Positions 37,689 to 47,700 of a DNA stretch of 64,000 nt are shown here, piece by piece; positions within the stretch are counted from its first letter, which is position 1; each line of letters begins with the position of its first letter. Under the pieces are notes generated by a model, which was given only the letters and a program-made list of their open reading frames with translations, ran no database searches and was not told the DNA's origin. Origin of the DNA: Actinoplanes oryzae (GTDB lineage: Bacteria; Actinomycetota; Actinomycetes; Mycobacteriales; Micromonosporaceae). The stretch is from positions 62,001 to 126,000 of the forward strand of contig NZ_JAUQWH010000003.1 in the NCBI RefSeq assembly GCF_030757795.1. The letters are read 5' to 3'. The position numbers and the translations under genes are program-made.

Positions 37689-38666
37689 TCAGTGCGTGCT
37701 GGAAACCAGCGCGCTGCGCGGCGGGCGGGGCTCGTCGACGGGCGGCCACCCCGCGGACCACACGGCCCGCTCGCGCCACACCGCGGCCCAGTCGACCCCC
37801 CGCGCGCGATCGCGGCCCAGCACGGCCTTTCCGGCCGCCCGCAACCCCACCCCCGCCTTCATCAGCGACAGCGCGAGCCGGGCGCGGGGAGACGACCAAT
37901 GATTGCGTACGTACGTAGCCTTGCCGCGCAGAATCTTGATGCGCTGCCCCTCGGAGCTCGACGAGGCGCCCCCCACGTGCACGACGGCTGCATCGGGCAC
38001 CACCACCGGGCGCGCGCCCAGCGCCGCTGCTCGCGTGCACAGGTCGATGTCGTCGCTGTAGAGGAAGTACTGGGGGTCGAAGCCGCCCAGCTCGTCGAAG
38101 AGCTCGCGGTCGACGAACATGCAGCAGCCCGACACGGCCGGGACCTCGCGGGCGCTGCGCCGGTCGTAGCCGGGCAGACCCTCGGGGTTGAGCCACCGGC
38201 TGCCCGCGAAGACCGTGGACAGCCCGGTGGCGAAGCCCGCGTAGCCGCGCAGGCTCGGCAGGCCCCACGCGCAGAACATGTCGTCGGTGCCGTCGGCGTG
38301 CAGCGTGCGCCCGGTGTAGACCCGGTTGCCGGGGTGCTGCCGCGCGAAGCGGGCGAGCTCGGTCACCGGGTGCCCCACCGGCACGGTGTCCGGGTTGAGG
38401 AAGAGCAGGTGCCGTCCCGTACTGGCGGCTGCTCCGCGGTTGATGCCCCGCCCCCAGCCGACGTTGTCCGTCAACCGGATCAGCCGCACGCCGGGGAAGT
38501 CCCGGGCGATCGCGCCGGCGGAGTCGTCGGAGGAGGCGTTGTCCACCACCGTGATGTCGAACGTCACGTCGGGGGTGCGGCTGGCGATCAGCTCGCGCAG
38601 GCAGCGGCGGGTCAGCTCGCTGGTGTTGTAGGAGACGACGACGACGGAGACGTCGGGCCGGCTCAC
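37689..38666 (-). CDS. GT2 family glycosyltransferase, rhamnosyltransferase-like
   Basis: The 325-residue GT-A enzyme has VSVVVVSYNTSELTRRCL, VVDNASSDDSAG, the nucleotide-sugar site LLFLNPDTVPV and the C-terminal acceptor-side segment FFLYSDDIDLC-like (seen as YFLYSDDIDLCTRAAALG). Relatives add rhamnose from dTDP-L-rhamnose, which suits the nearby rfb genes, but the sugar is not proven. The GTG start overlaps the wecG-like stop by 4 nt. It is cytoplasmic and works on the lipid-linked repeat unit. Confidence 0.85.
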   Translation of the reverse strand: MSRPDVSVVVVSYNTSELTRRCLRELIASRTPDVTFDITVVDNASSDDSAGAIARDFPGVRLIRLTDNVGWGRGINRGAAASTGRHLLFLNPDTVPVGHPVTELARFARQHPGNRVYTGRTLHADGTDDMFCAWGLPSLRGYAGFATGLSTVFAGSRWLNPEGLPGYDRRSAREVPAVSGCCMFVDRELFDELGGFDPQYFLYSDDIDLCTRAAALGARPVVVPDAAVVHVGGASSSSEGQRIKILRGKATYVRNHWSSPRARLALSLMKAGVGLRAAGKAVLGRDRARGVDWAAVWRERAVWSAGWPPVDEPRPPRSALVSSTH

Positions 38667-39481
38667 CGGGACACCCCCGCGGCGCCCCGGACGCGGGCCC
38701 GGGCGCTGCCGGCCAGCAGCCGCACGGCGAACGGCACGTCGTCGACGAGATAGCGGCGCATGAGCCGGCGTGGCTCGCTGACCAGCCGGTGCACCCATTC
38801 CAGGCCGCGCTCCTGCATCCAGCCCGGGGCCCGCGAATGCACGCCCGCCACGAAGCCGATCGCGGCACCGCAGCCCATGAACCAGGTCTGGGGCAGCTCC
38901 GGGCGCAGCCGGGCGATGACGCGCTCCTGCTTGGGGAAGCCGAAGCCCGCGAACACGAAGTCCGGGGCGGTCCCGGCGACCTCGGCGCAGACCTCCGCGT
39001 ACTCCTGCGGGCGGGTGTCGAAGCCCAGCGACGGGCTCAGCTGTCCCGCGACCTTCAGGGCCGGGAACCGTTCCCGCAGCACGTCCGCGGCGCGGCTCGC
39101 GGTGCCGGGCTCGCCGCCGAGCAGATAGACGCTGCGGCCCGCCTCGGCCATCCCGGCGGAAATGCTCCAGATGAGATCCGCGCCGGCCACCCGTTCGGGC
39201 AGGGGACTTCCGGCTATCCGGCTGGCCCAGACGAGGGGTTTGCCGTCGGCCACCACGATTTCGGACGATTCCAGAAGGTGCCGGGATTCGGCGTCTCGCA
39301 CGACTCGGCGAAGAATGTCCACATTGGGCGTGACGATATTCCCGCCGCGCCCGGCGGCCAGCTCGTCGAGCACCCGCGTGACCACCTCCGCCTGACGCAG
39401 GGGGTCAAATTGGACACTTGACAACAAGACCGGAACTCGTTGCGGGACAAGGGAATCGGAGGCTTCCTGAGTCACCTTCAC
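38663..39481 (-). CDS. WecG/TagA/CpsF-family glycosyltransferase
   Basis: The 272-residue GT26 protein has GNIVTPNVDILRRVV, IVVADGKPLVWASRI, VYLLGGEPGTASRAADVL, DFVFAGFGFPKQERVI and the C-terminal GLEWVHRLVSEPRRLMRRYL. Family members add ManNAc-type or glucosyl sugars to lipid-linked intermediates; here it probably adds an early sugar of the exopolysaccharide. The GTG start is 6 nt from a good -10, so the message may be leaderless. It is coupled to the GT2 gene after it. Confidence 0.88.
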   Translation of the reverse strand: MKVTQEASDSLVPQRVPVLLSSVQFDPLRQAEVVTRVLDELAAGRGGNIVTPNVDILRRVVRDAESRHLLESSEIVVADGKPLVWASRIAGSPLPERVAGADLIWSISAGMAEAGRSVYLLGGEPGTASRAADVLRERFPALKVAGQLSPSLGFDTRPQEYAEVCAEVAGTAPDFVFAGFGFPKQERVIARLRPELPQTWFMGCGAAIGFVAGVHSRAPGWMQERGLEWVHRLVSEPRRLMRRYLVDDVPFAVRLLAGSARARVRGAAGVSR

Positions 39482-39487
39482 ATCAGC

Positions 39488-39515
39488 AACCTATCGACGG
39501 AGACGATCGCGGCAA
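39488..39515 (-). promoter_or_regulatory. promoter for the wecG-like operon, likely leaderless transcript
   Basis: On the minus strand, -35 TTGCCG (39510-39515), a 16-nt spacer and -10 TAGGTT (39488-39493) end 6 nt before the GTG start, and no ribosome-binding site is visible. Transcription would begin at or next to the start codon. Confidence 0.5.
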
Positions 39516-39609
39516 GGCGACGTTCGGCCGATCCGTGTGTCGACTATGCGATAAGCCCTCGTCCATTCACCCCATTCCCGCCGGCGAATACGGGCGCCAG
39601 CATCACAGC

Positions 39610-40473
39610 ATGACCGTCAGCGTGCTGATCCCTGCCTTCAACGAGGAGACCGGGATCGGAATTGCCCTGCGACGCCTGGCCGGCAGCCAGGTGCGGGAGA
39701 TCGTCGTCGCCGCCAACGGCTGCACCGACCGCACCGCGGAGACCGCCCGGGAGCTGGGCGCGCGCGTGGTCGAGATCGCCACGCCGTCGAAGTCCGCCGC
39801 CCTCACCGCGGCGGACCGGGTGGCCACCGGCGACGTGCGCGTCTACCTGGACGCCGACGTGCCCGCGAGCCCGGAGCTGATCCGGCGGCTGGCCGAGGCC
39901 GTGGCGCGGCCGGGCATCGAGGCGGCGGTCCCCCGGCCGGTCGTCGACGCCACGGGCAGCACCTGGCCGGTGCGCGCCTACTACGCCGTCAACTCGCGCC
40001 TGCCGGTCTTCCGCGGACGGCTCTTCGGGCGGGGCGTCATCGCGCTCTCCGCGGCGGCCCGCGCCCGGTTCACCGACTTCCCGCCGCTGACCGCGGACGA
40101 CATGTTCCTCGACGCGGTGGTCGCGCCCGGGGAGAAGACCGAGATCGACGTGCCGGTACGCGTGGTGGCCCCGCGGACGGCCGGCGACCTGATCCGCCGG
40201 GTCGCCCGGGCCCGCGACGGCAACGACGAGTTCCGGCGCTACCTGGCGACCAGCCCGTTCCGGGCGGCGGCGGCCCCGGACAACACCTCGTGGCTGCGCG
40301 ACGTCGTGCTGCGCCGGCCGTGGCTCGCCCCGGCGGCGGTCGTCTATGTCGCCGTGGTGCTGCTGGCCGAGCGGAAGCGGCGGTCGCCGTCGTGGGACGT
40401 GCGGTCGGGCTGGGGGCGTCCGGCGATCCCGCGGCAGCGCCGCTCGGACGACTCGCTGGCGAAGCGACCGTGA
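39610..40473 (+). CDS. GT2 family glycosyltransferase
   Basis: The 287-residue GT-A enzyme starts MTVSVLIPAFNEETGIGIAL and has VAANGCTDRTAETARELG and VYLDADVPASPELIRRL (the DxD-like site). A C-terminal hydrophobic segment at about 236-256 may anchor it to the membrane. The tail is Arg/Ser-rich. It resembles dolichyl-phosphate-mannose-synthase-like transferases; donor and acceptor unknown. The next gene begins within its stop (GTGA overlap), so they are co-expressed. A start further upstream is possible but unsupported. Confidence 0.82.
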   Translation: MTVSVLIPAFNEETGIGIALRRLAGSQVREIVVAANGCTDRTAETARELGARVVEIATPSKSAALTAADRVATGDVRVYLDADVPASPELIRRLAEAVARPGIEAAVPRPVVDATGSTWPVRAYYAVNSRLPVFRGRLFGRGVIALSAAARARFTDFPPLTADDMFLDAVVAPGEKTEIDVPVRVVAPRTAGDLIRRVARARDGNDEFRRYLATSPFRAAAAPDNTSWLRDVVLRRPWLAPAAVVYVAVVLLAERKRRSPSWDVRSGWGRPAIPRQRRSDDSLAKRP

Positions 40474-42296
40474 CGGCGACCCGCACCCGCATCCTCGTCA
40501 CCGCCGGATCCGCTCTCGTCCTGCTCGTCGCGGCCCTCACCGTGGCCGTGCTGCGCCGCGGCGACGAGCCACCGGCCGCCACGCCGGCCCCTTCGCGGGC
40601 CGCCACGGTCTCGTTCTTCACCGCCGCGGACACCTCCGGCGCCACCATGGATCCCGCCGAGCGCCCGGTGGAGCTGGGCCTGCGGTTCGCCACCCGGACG
40701 GCGGGCGCCCTGACCGCCGTACGCTTCCTCAAGGCCGACGGCGACCTCGGCCCGCACCGCGTCACGCTGTGGTCGGGCAAGGGCGAGAAGCTCGCGAGCG
40801 CCGACGTGGCGCACGAGTCGCCGTCGGGCTGGCAGGAGGTGCCGCTGCCCGCGCCGGTGGGCCTCGAGCCCGGCCGCGAGTACGTCGTCTCGTACCACAC
40901 GTCGCGCTACAAGGTGTCCTCCGGCTGGTTCGCCGACCGGGCGGCCGAGGCGGGGCCGCTGGTGACGTCCGGGGCGGGGCTGTACGCCTACGGGGAGGGC
41001 GACTTCCCGACCCAGAGCTTCTCGGCCAGCAACTACTGGGTGGACGTGGTGTTCGCGCCCGGGATGGCGGCGCCGGGCACGGTCCCCCCGCAGGCGGCGA
41101 GCGCGGCGACCGACCTCGACCTGCCGCGCGTGCCGTGGGAGGGCGGTCCCGGCTACTACGCGAAGTACGCGAAGAAGTGGACCGACCCGGAGTTCTTCCC
41201 GATCGGCGTCTGGTACGAGGGCGTCCACTCCCAGGCCGACATCGACCTGGACCGCTCGGCGGGCCTCAACACGTACGTGATGCTGACCGCCGACTCCGAT
41301 CTGAAGCTCATCAGGAGCAACGGCATGCACGCCATGACCGCGGACAAGCGCCCCGGCAGCGGGGACGAGACCACCGCGTGGATCCTCAACGACGAGGTGG
41401 ACATGTGGGCGGGCGCCGGCACCGGCGCGTGGACCGGCAAGTACCCCGGCGAGGGCACGCCCTGCCGCTCGGGCAAGCAGGACTGCGGCTTCGACGTGAT
41501 GACGAGACTGGCCCGGGACCTGCCGGCCGGCGACGGGCGGATGCGTTACGCGAACTTCGGCAAGGGCATCATGTTCTGGCAGTCCGACGCCGACGCGAGC
41601 AAGTTCGTCAACGCGTGGACCACGGTGGTGTCCAACGACGTCTACTGGTACACCGATCCGAACGTCTGCGGATCCCCCTCCGAGGGGCCGCGCATCGGCG
41701 TCACGCGGGAGACCTGCCGCCGGGCCGCGAACTACGGCCGGACGATGGACCGGATGCGCGAGGTCGACGCCATGGACGGCAAGCGCCAGCCGGTGTACGC
41801 CTTCGTCGAGGTCGGCCATCCCTTCGAGGACGCCGGCGCGCCGACCATCACGGGCGACCAGGTCGCCGGGGCGGTCATGAACTCGCTCATCCACGAGGCG
41901 CGCGGGGTCCTCTACTTCAACCACAACTTCGGCGGCGACTGCGTGTCCCAGCACGTGCTGCGCGACGCCTGCGGCGCCCGGGTGCGGCCGGTGGTCACCG
42001 AGCTCAACCGGCGGATCCGCGAGCTGGCGCCGGTGCTCAACACCCAGTCGTACTCCTTCGAGCTGAACCCGCGCATGGACACCATGCTCAAGGCGCACGA
42101 CGGCGCGTTCTACGTCTTCGCGATGCCGGGGCGCGACGGCGGGACGGGCGAGCAGAAGCTGACCCTCCCCTTGGGAGTCACCGGCTCCTCCGCGGAGGTC
42201 CTGTTCGAGGACCGCGAGGTGCCGATCGCCGGCGGCGCGATCACCGACACGTTCGCGCAGGAGTTCTCGTACCACGTCTATCGCATCGAAGCCTGA
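40470..42296 (+). CDS. membrane-anchored DUF4082 protein with glycosidase-like domain
   Basis: The 608-residue protein has an N-terminal signal anchor (TAGSALVLLVAALTVAVL), one DUF4082 domain (about 45-196; FFTAADTSG through NYWVDVVFAPG) and a large domain of about 220-530. The latter has TIM-barrel-like sequence (PIGVWYEGVHSQADIDLDRS, TAWILNDEVDMW, YANFGKGIMFW, PVYAFVEVGHPFE) and a closing beta-sandwich. The acidic residues in the barrel suggest a glycoside hydrolase, perhaps one that trims the polymer, but I cannot name the family. It is coupled to the GT2 gene by GTGA. It likely acts outside the membrane. Confidence 0.7.
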   Translation: MTATRTRILVTAGSALVLLVAALTVAVLRRGDEPPAATPAPSRAATVSFFTAADTSGATMDPAERPVELGLRFATRTAGALTAVRFLKADGDLGPHRVTLWSGKGEKLASADVAHESPSGWQEVPLPAPVGLEPGREYVVSYHTSRYKVSSGWFADRAAEAGPLVTSGAGLYAYGEGDFPTQSFSASNYWVDVVFAPGMAAPGTVPPQAASAATDLDLPRVPWEGGPGYYAKYAKKWTDPEFFPIGVWYEGVHSQADIDLDRSAGLNTYVMLTADSDLKLIRSNGMHAMTADKRPGSGDETTAWILNDEVDMWAGAGTGAWTGKYPGEGTPCRSGKQDCGFDVMTRLARDLPAGDGRMRYANFGKGIMFWQSDADASKFVNAWTTVVSNDVYWYTDPNVCGSPSEGPRIGVTRETCRRAANYGRTMDRMREVDAMDGKRQPVYAFVEVGHPFEDAGAPTITGDQVAGAVMNSLIHEARGVLYFNHNFGGDCVSQHVLRDACGARVRPVVTELNRRIRELAPVLNTQSYSFELNPRMDTMLKAHDGAFYVFAMPGRDGGTGEQKLTLPLGVTGSSAEVLFEDREVPIAGGAITDTFAQEFSYHVYRIEA

Positions 42297-42337
42297 CCGG
42301 CGACACTGAACTGAACCACCACTCTTGAGGGGTAGAA

Positions 42338-43264
42338 GTGGATTTTTGGGACCTTACCAAGCTGATGTTCCGGCGTTGGTATGTCTCCGTGCCCCTGTTC
42401 CTCGTGGCGATCGGCGCCACCCTCTTCGTCGCCTCCCGGGTGGAGCCGGACTACGTGGCGACCAGCTACGTCCAGCTCGTGCCGCCCGCGATCACGCCCA
42501 AGGCGGTCGACGACACCAAGGCCACCGCCCGCAACCCGTGGCTGGACCTGGGGCTCGCGTCGCTGACCAAGGCCGGCATGATCTCCGTGCAGGACCAGAA
42601 GGTGGTCAAGCAGCTGCACGACGCCGGCTTCAGCGACGACTTCACGGCGACGCAGGACCCGCAGCTGCCCATCGTCACGTTCGAGGTGATCGGCGACGAC
42701 GAGGCGCAGGCCACCCTCACGTCGGAGCGGCTCATCAAGCACTTCTCCGACACGGTGGGGACGCTGCAGAAGGACTACGGCGCCCCGAAGGATCAGATGA
42801 TCACCGCGCGGCGCCTCGACCTGGGCGACAACATCGAGGAGTCGACCTCGAAGGTCAAGCGGGCGCTCATCGCGGTCGCCGGGGTCGGCGCCCTGCTCGC
42901 CGCGGCACTGACGGTGGCCGCCGACGCGCTGCTGCGCCGCCGCTCCCGCAGGCGGGCCGCCGCAGCCGCCGCACAGCCCGCCGCGACCCCCGAGACCGTC
43001 GCGCCCACCGGGGCGGCATCCGCATCCCCAGGGGCGCCCGCCGCATCTTCGGGGGCGGCATCCGCATCTCCGGGGGCGGCCGCGGCATCCGGCGTGCCGG
43101 CCATCGCCTCCGTGCTGCCCGAGCAGCGCGTGGCGGCGCCGGCCGGGCCCGCCGCCCCGGTCGCGGCCGCCGGCGACGAAACGCAGGTCATCCCCCGGCG
43201 ACCCGGTGAGGAGACCGTCGTGCTGCCGTCGCCGGGCGGCGCCAACGGGAGCAAGCGTCCTTGA
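42338..43264 (+). CDS. Wzz-like chain-length determinant / polysaccharide co-polymerase
   Basis: The 308-residue protein has two membrane helices (about 17-33 and 186-203; YVSVPLFLVAIGATLFVA is the first) flanking an extracytoplasmic region, as in Wzz. The C-terminal 95 residues are cytoplasmic and Ala/Pro/Ser-rich, with an imperfect repeat and the acidic end GDETQVIPRRPGEETVVLPS. No kinase domain is present, so a separate kinase or none may act. GTG start with GAGGGG upstream. It overlaps the polymerase gene (TTGA). Confidence 0.82.
   Translation: MDFWDLTKLMFRRWYVSVPLFLVAIGATLFVASRVEPDYVATSYVQLVPPAITPKAVDDTKATARNPWLDLGLASLTKAGMISVQDQKVVKQLHDAGFSDDFTATQDPQLPIVTFEVIGDDEAQATLTSERLIKHFSDTVGTLQKDYGAPKDQMITARRLDLGDNIEESTSKVKRALIAVAGVGALLAAALTVAADALLRRRSRRRAAAAAAQPAATPETVAPTGAASASPGAPAASSGAASASPGAAAASGVPAIASVLPEQRVAAPAGPAAPVAAAGDETQVIPRRPGEETVVLPSPGGANGSKRP
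43012..43095 (+). repeat. imperfect tandem repeat inside the Wzz-like gene
   Basis: GGGGCGGCATCCGCATC and variants occur three times between 43012 and 43095 and encode Ala/Ser/Pro-Gly repeats in the cytoplasmic tail. Copy number may vary between strains. Confidence 0.6.
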
Positions 43265-44631
43265 GCGTCCTGCCGCACCCGACCGACCTCGAGCCGTCGC
43301 TGCTGGCCCGGGGCACCTACGCGAGCCGGCGGCGCTTCACCAAGCTCGACGCGGCGGGCCTGCTCAGCCTCATGGTGTGCCTGGTGATGCTGATCCCGGC
43401 GCGGCTCATCATCCCGGCGCTCAGCGAGGTGGGGCGCCCGGCCGTGCTGCTCGGCATCGGGCTCTGGTGCTGGTGGGTGCTGGTCCGCTTCAACCCGCGG
43501 CTCATGGTCGGCGGCCCGCAGCCCCTGCGGTGGTCCGTCCTGGCCTACATGGTCGCGCTGCTCATCTCGTACGCCGCCGGCTACTGGCGTGGCCTGACGG
43601 CGATGGAGGCCAACGGTGCCGACCGGGCGCTGCTGGCGGCGCTGGCCTTCACCGGTGTCATCCTGACCGCGGCCGACGGGATCCCGAACTGGGACCGGCT
43701 GCGCGGGGTGCTGCGCGTGCTCGTGTGGTGCGCCACGGTCGTCGCCTTCCTGGGTCTCGTGCAGTTCGCCTTCTGGCTCGACTTCACCCAGTACGTGTCG
43801 ATCCCGGGCCTGTCCTCCAACGGCGTGGAGCCCGGCTTCGAGCTGCGCGGCGGGGCGATCCGGGTGGCGAGCACGATGACGCACTACATCGAGTTCAGCA
43901 CGGTCATGGCCATGACGCTGCCCTTCGCCATCCACTTCGCCCGGTTCGCGCCGCGGCGGCGGACCCGGCAGCTCTTCGCCGTCGCCGCGGTCATCATCGC
44001 GGCCGCGGTCCCGGCCACGGTCTCCCGCACCGGCTTCGTGGCCATCGGGATCGCGCTGCTCGTGATGCTGCCGGTGTGGGGCTGGCGGATGCGCTACAAC
44101 ATGGCCGCGATCGGGCTCGTCCTCGTGACCGGGCTGATGCTCGTGCGCCCGTCGCTCATGAACACGCTCGTCGATCTCTTCGCCAACGCCGGCACGGACA
44201 CCAGCATCACCACCCGCACCAAGCGGTACGAAATGGTCGGCTATTACTTCTCACAAAGGCCGTGGTTCGGGCGCGGCACCGGCACCTGGATCTCCCCGCA
44301 ATATCAATTCCTCGACAATCAATGGCTCGCCCAGGCGCTGAGCACCGGCGTGATCGGCGTGGCGATGCTGGCCCTGCTGCACCTCTGCGCGATCGCGCTG
44401 GCCTGGATCGCGGCGCGCCGGGCGACGACGGCCGAGGACCGTCACCTGTGCACGGCACTCATCGCGACGCAGGTGATCGCGCTGGTGGTGGCCGCCTTCT
44501 TCGACTCGCTCAGCTTCAGCACGTACACCATGGTGCTGGCCCTGACGGTCGGCCTGACCGGTGCCGTGTGGCGGCTGACGCACCCGGCCCGGATGATCCG
44601 CACGACGCTTCCGCGGAAATTGCTCTCCTGA
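43261..44631 (+). CDS. Wzy/O-antigen-ligase-type polysaccharide polymerase
   Basis: The 456-residue polytopic protein has about eleven membrane helices (LLSLMVCLVMLIPARLIIPA, VLLGIGLWCWWVLV) and the periplasmic-loop segment with QRPWFGRGTGTWI, similar to the O-antigen ligase/polymerase domain. It would join lipid-linked repeat units outside the membrane. The start is TTG overlapping the Wzz stop by 4 nt. Its place between chain-length and flippase genes supports a Wzy role over a ligase role. Confidence 0.85.
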   Translation: MSVLPHPTDLEPSLLARGTYASRRRFTKLDAAGLLSLMVCLVMLIPARLIIPALSEVGRPAVLLGIGLWCWWVLVRFNPRLMVGGPQPLRWSVLAYMVALLISYAAGYWRGLTAMEANGADRALLAALAFTGVILTAADGIPNWDRLRGVLRVLVWCATVVAFLGLVQFAFWLDFTQYVSIPGLSSNGVEPGFELRGGAIRVASTMTHYIEFSTVMAMTLPFAIHFARFAPRRRTRQLFAVAAVIIAAAVPATVSRTGFVAIGIALLVMLPVWGWRMRYNMAAIGLVLVTGLMLVRPSLMNTLVDLFANAGTDTSITTRTKRYEMVGYYFSQRPWFGRGTGTWISPQYQFLDNQWLAQALSTGVIGVAMLALLHLCAIALAWIAARRATTAEDRHLCTALIATQVIALVVAAFFDSLSFSTYTMVLALTVGLTGAVWRLTHPARMIRTTLPRKLLS

Positions 44632-44730
44632 CGACCGGCGATTGTGGACCGAATGGCGGAGCCCGGCCGGACGCGGCGGCGATAACTTCACGACGGGGGC
44701 CTTTCGGGGCCGGCGTGGGGGAGAAACATC

Positions 44731-47700
44731 GTGCATCAATTCCGGGGAATCCTGTCTTTCGCCGTCGCTGTCGTGCTGGGCGTCGCCGGGGGCGCGGTCG
44801 CCGTCGCCACGGCGGCCGCGGCGGATCCGTGCGCGCCCGTGGTGAATCCCATCGTGTGCGAGAACAGCAAGCCGGGCTCGCCCAAGGAGGAGTGGGACAT
44901 CCTCGGGGCGGGCGACGACTCGATCCAGGGCTTCGGCACGGACATCAGCGTCGATGCCGGCCAGCGGATCGACTTCAAGATAAAGACCGACGCGCCCGCC
45001 TTCGACATCGACGTCTACCGGCTCGGCTGGTACGACGGCAAGGGCGCCCGGCACATCACCCCGCTGACCGCGGACGCGGCGGTCGCCAACGACCAGCCCG
45101 ACTGCGCCACCAACGCGACCACCAGCATCTTCGACTGCGGCGAGTGGGGCGTCACGGCGTCGTGGGACGTGCCGGCGACGCAGGTCTCCGGGGTCTACAT
45201 CGCCAAGCTGCACCGGCCCGACACCGGCGGCTCGAGCCACATCATCTTCGTGGTGCGCGACGACACGAGCACATCGGACCTGTTCTTCCAGACCTCGGAC
45301 GCGACGTGGCAGGCGTACAACCTCTACGGCGGCGCCGACTTCTACGAGGGCGGGGAGAACGGGCGGGCGTACAAGACGAGCTACAACCGCCCGTTCGCCA
45401 CCCGCGGCGCCATGGAGGGCCGGGACTTCTTCTTCAGCGCCGAGTATCCGATGGTGCGGTTCCTGGAGCGCAACGGCTACGACCTGAGCTACACCACGAA
45501 CATCGACAGCGACCGGCGCGGACAGCTCATCTCCCACCACAAGGTGTTCGTCACCAACGGCCACGACGAGTACTGGTCGGCGGCGCAGCGCACGCACGTC
45601 GAGCAGGCCCGGGACGCGGGCACGCATCTCGCCTTCTTCAGCGGCAACGACGTCTACTGGCGGACGCGGTACGAGCCGAGCACGGCCGGGGATCCCACCC
45701 CGTACCGCACGCTCACCTGTTACAAGGAGACGTGGGCGGAGACGGACACGCTGGATCCCACGAGTCAGTGGACGGGCACGTGGCGGGACCCGCGGTTCAG
45801 TCCCCCGGCCACGGGCGGCGGGAACCCGGAGAACGCGCTCATCGGCACGGCGTACATGGCGAACTCGACCGACCTGCCGATGACCGTGCCCGCCGCGCAG
45901 GGCAAGTACCGGCTGTGGCGCAACACCACGGTCGCCGACCTGACCTCGGGGCTGGCGACGCTCGCCCCGCACACCGTCGGCTACGAGTCGAACGAGGACC
46001 TGGACAACGGCTTCCGGCCCGCCGGGCTGATCCGGCTGTCCACCACGACCGGCCCGACCCCCGAGTACCTGCTGGACTGGGGCAAGAACGTCGCGGCGGG
46101 CACCACGACGCACCACATGACGATGTACCGCGCGGCCGGCGGCGCGCTGGTGTTCTCCGCGGGCACGATCCAGTGGGCGTGGGGCCTCGACGACTACCAC
46201 GACGGCGACGTGCAACCGGTCGACGAGCGGATGCAGCAGGCGACGGTCAACCTCTTCGCCGACATGAACGTGCAGCCGGCCACGCTGATGGGCACCCTCG
46301 ACCCGGCCACGGCGTCGTCGGATACGACCGCGCCGACGGTGTCCGTCACCTCCCCGGCCGCGACCACCACGGTCGCCGACGGATCCCAGGTGACGCTGTC
46401 CGGCACGGCGAGCGACGTGGGGGGACGGGTCGCGGGCGTCGAGGTGTCCACCGACTCGGGCGCCAGCTGGCACCCCGCAACCGGGACGACCTCCTGGACG
46501 TACGCCTTCCACGCCACCGGCCTCGGCGCGCAGGTGGTCCAGGTGCGGGCCGTCGACGACAGCGTGAACATCGGCACCCCGGCGACCCGGCAGTTCCTGC
46601 TCACCGGCAAGAACACGCTGTTCGGTGACCGGGTGCCGGCCACCACCGCGGCGGGCGACGCCACGGCGCTGGAGCTGGGCGTGAAGTTCGAGCCCGGCGT
46701 CGAGGGGTTCGTGACGGGGCTGCGGTTCTACAAGGGGCCGGGCAACACGGGGACGCACACCGGCAGCCTCTGGACGGCCGGCGGCGAGCGGCTGGCGACG
46801 GGCGTCTACACCAACGAGACCGCGAACGGCTGGCAGACGCTGAAGCTGGCCAAGCCGGTCGAGGTGCAGCCCGGGAGCACGTACGTCGTCTCCTACTTCG
46901 CCCCGAACGGGCACTACGCGGCCGACGCCAAGGCGTTCGCGCTCAACGCCTGGGAGGCCGGCCCGCTCACCGCGCCGCGCTCGGCCACGACCGGCGGCAA
47001 CGGGGTCTTCGGCTACGGGACGGGCTTCCCGGAGCGCAGCTACGACGACACCAACTACTACGTCGACGTGCAGTTCATCTCCAGCGCGAGCGCGCCGCCG
47101 GCGCCGGTGGCGACGACGCCGCTCGACAACGCCAGCGGCGTCGACCCGGCGGTGCACCCGTCCGTGGTGTTCACCAAGCCGCTCGCGGCCTCGACGATCG
47201 ACTTCACGGTCAAGGACGGCACGGGCGCCGCGGTGGACGGGAGCGTCGCGTACAGCGCGGCGACGAAGACGGCGACCTTCACGCCGGCGGATCCGCTGCA
47301 GGCCGCCACCGCCTACACCGCGCGGGTCACGGCGACCGACACCAACGGCATCGCCACCGAGGAACCCGTCACGTGGACGTTCACCACCGACCTGGATCCC
47401 TCGGTCAAGAAGTTGTTCGCGAACGACGCCGTGCCCTCGGTGGGCAGCAGCGACGAGTCCGCGCCGATCGAGGTGGGCACCCGGTTCGTGCCCCTGACCA
47501 GCGGGAAGATCGTCGGGCTGCGCTACTGGCAGGGCCCCGGCAACACGGGCACCCACACGGGCACGCTGTGGTCGGCGGACCAGCAGGTCCTGCGGCAGGT
47601 GACGTTCGGCCCGGAGTCGGGCAACGGCTGGCAGACGGCGGTGTTCGACAGCCCGGTGCAGGTCGAGGCCGGCGGGTCGTACGTGATCTCCTACTTCGCG

